From Pseudomonas nunensis (GTDB lineage Bacteria > Pseudomonadota > Gammaproteobacteria > Pseudomonadales > Pseudomonadaceae), in assembly GCF_024296925.1 (NCBI RefSeq), contig NZ_CP101125.1:6264501-6328500 (forward strand): DNA of 64,000 nt, given 5' to 3'. A model generated the notes under the pieces. The model was not told where the DNA came from and did not search any database. It worked only from the letters and a program-made list of their open reading frames with translations. Made by a program: the position numbers and the translations under genes. Of the stretch, positions 60,935 to 64,000 are shown piece after piece (the stretch's first letter is position 1; each line of letters begins with the position of its first letter).

Positions 60935-62743
60935 ATGTCCAAGAAAATCCACGTAACCGACACAATCCTGCGCGACGCCCACCAATCGCTGCTCGCCACC
61001 CGCATGCGCACCGAAGACATGCTGCCGATCTGCGACAAGCTCGACAAAGTCGGCTACTGGTCGCTGGAATGCTGGGGCGGCGCGACCTTTGACGCCTGCG
61101 TACGTTTCCTGAAAGAAGACCCGTGGGAGCGTCTGCGCCAACTGCGTGCAGCGCTGCCTAACACGCGTCTGCAAATGCTGCTGCGTGGCCAGAACCTGCT
61201 GGGCTATCGGCATTACAGCGACGACGTGGTCAAAGCCTTCGTCGCTAAAGCTGCGGTCAACGGCATCGACGTGTTCCGCATCTTCGACGCCATGAACGAC
61301 GTGCGTAACCTGCGCGTGGCCATCGAAGCCGTGAAAGCTGCTGGCAAACATGCCCAGGGCACCATCGCCTACACCACGAGCCCGGTGCACACCATCGACG
61401 CGTTCGTGGCCCAGGCCAAACAAATGGAAGCCATGGGTTGCGACTCGGTGGCGATCAAGGACATGGCTGGCCTGCTGACCCCGTACGCAACCGGCGAACT
61501 GGTTCGGGCGTTGAAAAGCGAGCAGTCGCTGCCCGTGTTCATTCACTCGCACGACACTGCGGGTCTGGCAACGATGTGCCAACTGAAGGCGATCGAAAAC
61601 GGCGCCGATCACATCGACACCGCAATCTCCAGCTTCGCCTCGGGCACCAGCCATCCGGGCACTGAGTCGATGGTCGCTGCCCTTAAAGGCACCGAGTTCG
61701 ACACCGGCCTGAACCTGGAATTGCTGCAAGAGATCGGCTTGTACTTCTACGCCGTGCGCAAGAAGTACCACCAGTTCGAAAGCGAATTCACCGCCGTCGA
61801 CACCCGTGTGCAAGTCAACCAGGTGCCGGGCGGGATGATCTCCAACCTGGCCAACCAGTTGAAAGAGCAGGGCGCCCTGAACCGCATGGCGGAAGTGCTG
61901 GCCGAAATCCCGCGGGTGCGTGAAGACCTCGGCTTCCCGCCGCTGGTGACTCCAACCTCGCAAATCGTCGGTACCCAGGCGTTCTTCAACGTGCTGGCCG
62001 GCGAGCGCTACAAGACCATCACCAACGAAGTGAAGCTCTATCTGCAGGGTGGCTACGGCAAGGCGCCGGGCACCGTGAACGAAAAACTGCGTCGTCAGGC
62101 CATCGGCAGCGAAGACGTGATCGACGTTCGCCCGGCCGACTTGCTCAAGCCGGAAATGACCAAGCTGCGTGCCGAAATCGGCGCCGTAGCCAAGTCCGAA
62201 GAAGACGTGCTGACCTACGCCATGTTCCCGGACATCGGCCGCAAGTTCCTCGAAGAACGCAACGCTGGCACCCTGACCCCTGAAGTGCTGTTGCCGATTC
62301 CTGAAGCCGGTGGCGTGACCTCGGCCAGTGGCGAAGGCGTGCCGACCGAGTTCGTCATCGACGTCCACGGCGAAACCTACCGCGTCGACATCACCGGTGT
62401 CGGTGTGAAAGCTGAAGGCAAGCGTCACTTCTACCTGTCCATCGACGGCATGCCGGAAGAAGTGGTGTTCGAACCGCTCAACGAATTCGTCAGCGGCGGC
62501 AGCAGCAAACGCAAACAAGCCACGGCGCCGGGCCACGTCAGCACCACCATGCCGGGCAACATCGTTGATGTGCTGGTCAAGGAAGGCGACACCGTGAAAG
62601 CCGGCCAAGCCGTGCTGATCACCGAGGCGATGAAGATGGAAACCGAAGTCCAGGCTGCCATCGCCGGCAAAGTCACCGCCATTCACGTAGCCAAGGGCGA
62701 CCGGGTGAATCCTGGCGAAATCCTGATCGAGATCGAAGGCTGA
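60935..62743 (+). CDS. oadA: pyruvate carboxylase subunit B / oxaloacetate decarboxylase alpha-type
   Basis: 602 residues from the ATG at 60935, after TGAGGAATAAAACA. The carboxyltransferase (HMGL-like) domain begins 'HVTDTILRDAHQSLLATRMRTEDM', with the metal site D-x-x-R-D and 'VFIHSHDTAGLATMCQLKAIENGADHID'. A PYC-OADA conserved domain follows to about 470. The C-terminal biotinyl domain carries EAMKMET with biotinyl Lys 567. It transfers CO2 from biotin to pyruvate, giving oxaloacetate. A pycA partner 11 bp upstream makes pyruvate carboxylase, not a Na+ pump, the right reading; no oadB or oadG gene is near. Confidence 0.95.
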   Translation: MSKKIHVTDTILRDAHQSLLATRMRTEDMLPICDKLDKVGYWSLECWGGATFDACVRFLKEDPWERLRQLRAALPNTRLQMLLRGQNLLGYRHYSDDVVKAFVAKAAVNGIDVFRIFDAMNDVRNLRVAIEAVKAAGKHAQGTIAYTTSPVHTIDAFVAQAKQMEAMGCDSVAIKDMAGLLTPYATGELVRALKSEQSLPVFIHSHDTAGLATMCQLKAIENGADHIDTAISSFASGTSHPGTESMVAALKGTEFDTGLNLELLQEIGLYFYAVRKKYHQFESEFTAVDTRVQVNQVPGGMISNLANQLKEQGALNRMAEVLAEIPRVREDLGFPPLVTPTSQIVGTQAFFNVLAGERYKTITNEVKLYLQGGYGKAPGTVNEKLRRQAIGSEDVIDVRPADLLKPEMTKLRAEIGAVAKSEEDVLTYAMFPDIGRKFLEERNAGTLTPEVLLPIPEAGGVTSASGEGVPTEFVIDVHGETYRVDITGVGVKAEGKRHFYLSIDGMPEEVVFEPLNEFVSGGSSKRKQATAPGHVSTTMPGNIVDVLVKEGDTVKAGQAVLITEAMKMETEVQAAIAGKVTAIHVAKGDRVNPGEILIEIEG

Positions 62744-62775
62744 TTTAACAGCCTCGATACACCGCTTTAAACCTC

Positions 62776-62802
62776 GGGGGGGCATGTGCTCCCCTTTTTT
62801 TT
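62776..62802 (+). terminator. rho-independent terminator of pycA-oadA
   Basis: A GGGGGG-rich left arm and CTCCCC right arm around CATGTG (62776-62794, one G-T pair) run into eight T residues (62795-62802), 32 bp after the oadA stop. Confidence 0.9.
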
Positions 62803-62833
62803 GCCCGTCGTTTTGGGGTCACCACATACCTTT

Positions 62834-62925
62834 GTAGGAGCGAGGCTTGCCCGCGAAGGCTGTGTGTCAGTCGACATCCTTGTTAACTGACACGGCCTCT
62901 TCGCGGGCAAGCCTCGCTCCTACAG
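62834..62925. repeat. REP element pair, family B (inverted)
   Basis: GTAGGAGCGAGGCTTGCCCG and its inverted copy about 45 bp apart, between the terminator of oadA and the 3' end of the autotransporter gene. Confidence 0.9.
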
Positions 62926-62945
62926 GTATTTGCGGTGTTCTTTGG

Positions 62946-64000
62946 TTAGAACGCCATCCGCCACTGGCCCATTACGCCGTGATTGCGGCTGTCACTGCCG
63001 ATCTCGCCGTTGAGGCCAACGCCCACGGTATGGTTGGCCGAAACCCCAAGGTCCAGGCCGGCATCTACCAGCAGGCTGTTGCGATCCAGTTCCACGCCGT
63101 AAACGTTGTAGTTGCTGCCACCCGTGACCAGTCGTTGGCGGGTCTGGGTGTAGACGTCGCCATAAGTGTGCTTCCAGCCAGCACTGAATCGCGGGGTCAG
63201 TCGCATCCCGTTATCCAGGGTGTCGACCTTCGCCAGACGCAAGCCCACCGTGCTGTTCATGTTGCTCTGGGCCTGGTCGTGGACCTTTAGCGCCGCAGCT
63301 CCACCTTTTTCGGTGTAGCCGTCGCGCTGATAGCGTTGGTAGCCGAGGCTGGCGAACGGTTCGATGCTGACGTTGGCGCGGCCCAGGTTGTAGCCCACTT
63401 CGGCGAAGACTTGTTGGGTGCTGGCGTCGTAGTTTCCTTTAGGACGATCACTGAAACCGGTGAACGCTACCCGGCGTGCTGTGTTGCCGTCGTGGCTGCT
63501 GTAAGTCGCGCCGAGACGAAGTGACATCGGACCGTTCTGACGCAATGCATAAGCGCCCAAGTGCCAGCTGTCGAGATTGCCGTCGAATTCGCGGCTATCC
63601 ATCTGAGTCTGGGATTTGCCCCCCATGACCCCCAGGCGCCATTCCTCATCGATGCTCCAGTCGGCGCCCAGCAGCAGACCCTTGGTCGAATGTTGCAGGG
63701 GGTCCACGTCGCGATCCAGTTTCCCGCCGTGGCCAAGAGCTTGCAGCCAGACTCTGCCATTGTCCTCGCTACCGGCCGCAACACGTGGCGCATTTTTTCG
63801 ATCGCGCAGGTTGCCGCTGCCGTGAGTGTTGTCCAGTTGGCGCATGGCCGAGAGCAAGCTGCCACTAACCGGATCGACACTGCTCAAGGTTGCTTTGGCC
63901 AGGTTGGCATTACTGGATCCGGCGAGTTGCTCGAGGGCCAGCGAGGCGGTTTGCTTGTTGGAGGCGAGCAGGGCGTCGACGGCGGCGTTTGTCGTGGTGG
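62946..64000 (-). CDS. autotransporter, C-terminal beta-barrel (5' end outside window)
   Basis: The frame is open from the last base of the window; about 351 residues are visible. The last 260 are the autotransporter barrel: alternating strands such as 'GRVWLQALGHGGKLDRD', 'GVMGGKSQTQMDSREFDGN', 'WHLGAYALRQNG', 'FAEVGYNLGRANVSIEPFASLGYQRY', and a terminal strand ending GQWRMAF with the C-terminal Phe recognised by the BAM complex. It inserts into the outer membrane and carries a passenger encoded beyond the window. The passenger type cannot be told; the residues before the barrel are Ser/Ala/Asn-rich linker. Confidence 0.9.
   Translation of the reverse strand, partial: TTTNAAVDALLASNKQTASLALEQLAGSSNANLAKATLSSVDPVSGSLLSAMRQLDNTHGSGNLRDRKNAPRVAAGSEDNGRVWLQALGHGGKLDRDVDPLQHSTKGLLLGADWSIDEEWRLGVMGGKSQTQMDSREFDGNLDSWHLGAYALRQNGPMSLRLGATYSSHDGNTARRVAFTGFSDRPKGNYDASTQQVFAEVGYNLGRANVSIEPFASLGYQRYQRDGYTEKGGAAALKVHDQAQSNMNSTVGLRLAKVDTLDNGMRLTPRFSAGWKHTYGDVYTQTRQRLVTGGSNYNVYGVELDRNSLLVDAGLDLGVSANHTVGVGLNGEIGSDSRNHGVMGQWRMAF

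Noticed and set aside
60935..62743. oadA as part of a sodium-pumping oxaloacetate decarboxylase
   Set aside because: No oadB or oadG nearby and the biotin carboxylase subunit pycA directly precedes it, so it is the pyruvate carboxylase B subunit.

Overview
The window is GC-rich chromosomal DNA of a Pseudomonas, most likely the P. fluorescens group. The evidence is gene content and order matching P. aeruginosa blocks (A-band/CPA LPS operon, uvrD, GGDEF/EAL protein, HexR-like regulator, LysR, pycA-oadA, and the Zur/folE2/amiA/COG0523 cluster), plus many palindromic REP elements of the P. fluorescens type. No rRNA, tRNA, CRISPR array, IS element or prophage was seen. Comparisons with named P. 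aeruginosa genes are from memory, not from a search.

Layout. (1) 1-2376: end of a glutathione S-transferase and a three-domain flavin/2Fe-2S oxidoreductase. (2) 2526-17839: two divergent operons for the D-rhamnan common polysaccharide antigen. The minus-strand operon rmd-gmd-wbpW-wzm-wzt-wbpX-wbpY-wbpZ makes GDP-D-rhamnose, polymerises it and exports it. The plus-strand operon (two paralogous glycosyltransferases, two paralogous methyltransferases, one membrane acyltransferase) probably modifies or caps the chain. They are separated by a 440-bp control region. (3) 17987-24092: a lipoprotein and a TPR-like envelope protein, a LysE exporter facing an Lrp regulator, and an orphan dihydrolipoyl dehydrogenase. 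(4) 24258-30269: a four-gene operon of three SPFH (HflK/HflC-like) membrane proteins, one with a very His-rich N-terminus, and an HmtA-like P1B ATPase; a Zur-box-like site precedes it. (5) 30485-33758: cfa, cls and a DUF3617 protein. (6) 33834-45056: a zinc-starvation island. folE2, a metal ABC transporter, gamma-carbonic anhydrase, a dihydroorotase paralogue and a catalytic-core-less ThrRS paralogue form one operon, opposite amiA. Two COG0523 GTPases, a DUF1826 protein and two small exported proteins follow. Two Zur-box-like palindromes sit in its divergent promoters. (7) 45182-53698: housekeeping genes (pdxY, thioesterase, cation/proton antiporter, SMI1/KNR4, Tim44-like, EamA, uvrD). (8) 53957-62743: a GGDEF/EAL protein, a HexR-like regulator with a perfect operator palindrome, a small protein, a LysR regulator and the two-subunit pyruvate carboxylase (pycA/oadA). 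(9) 62946-64000: the C-terminal barrel of an autotransporter running off the window.

Two themes stand out: a complete CPA locus with a probable capping module, and two separate loci that appear to be under Zur control. The second of these links SPFH scaffolds to a metal ATPase.
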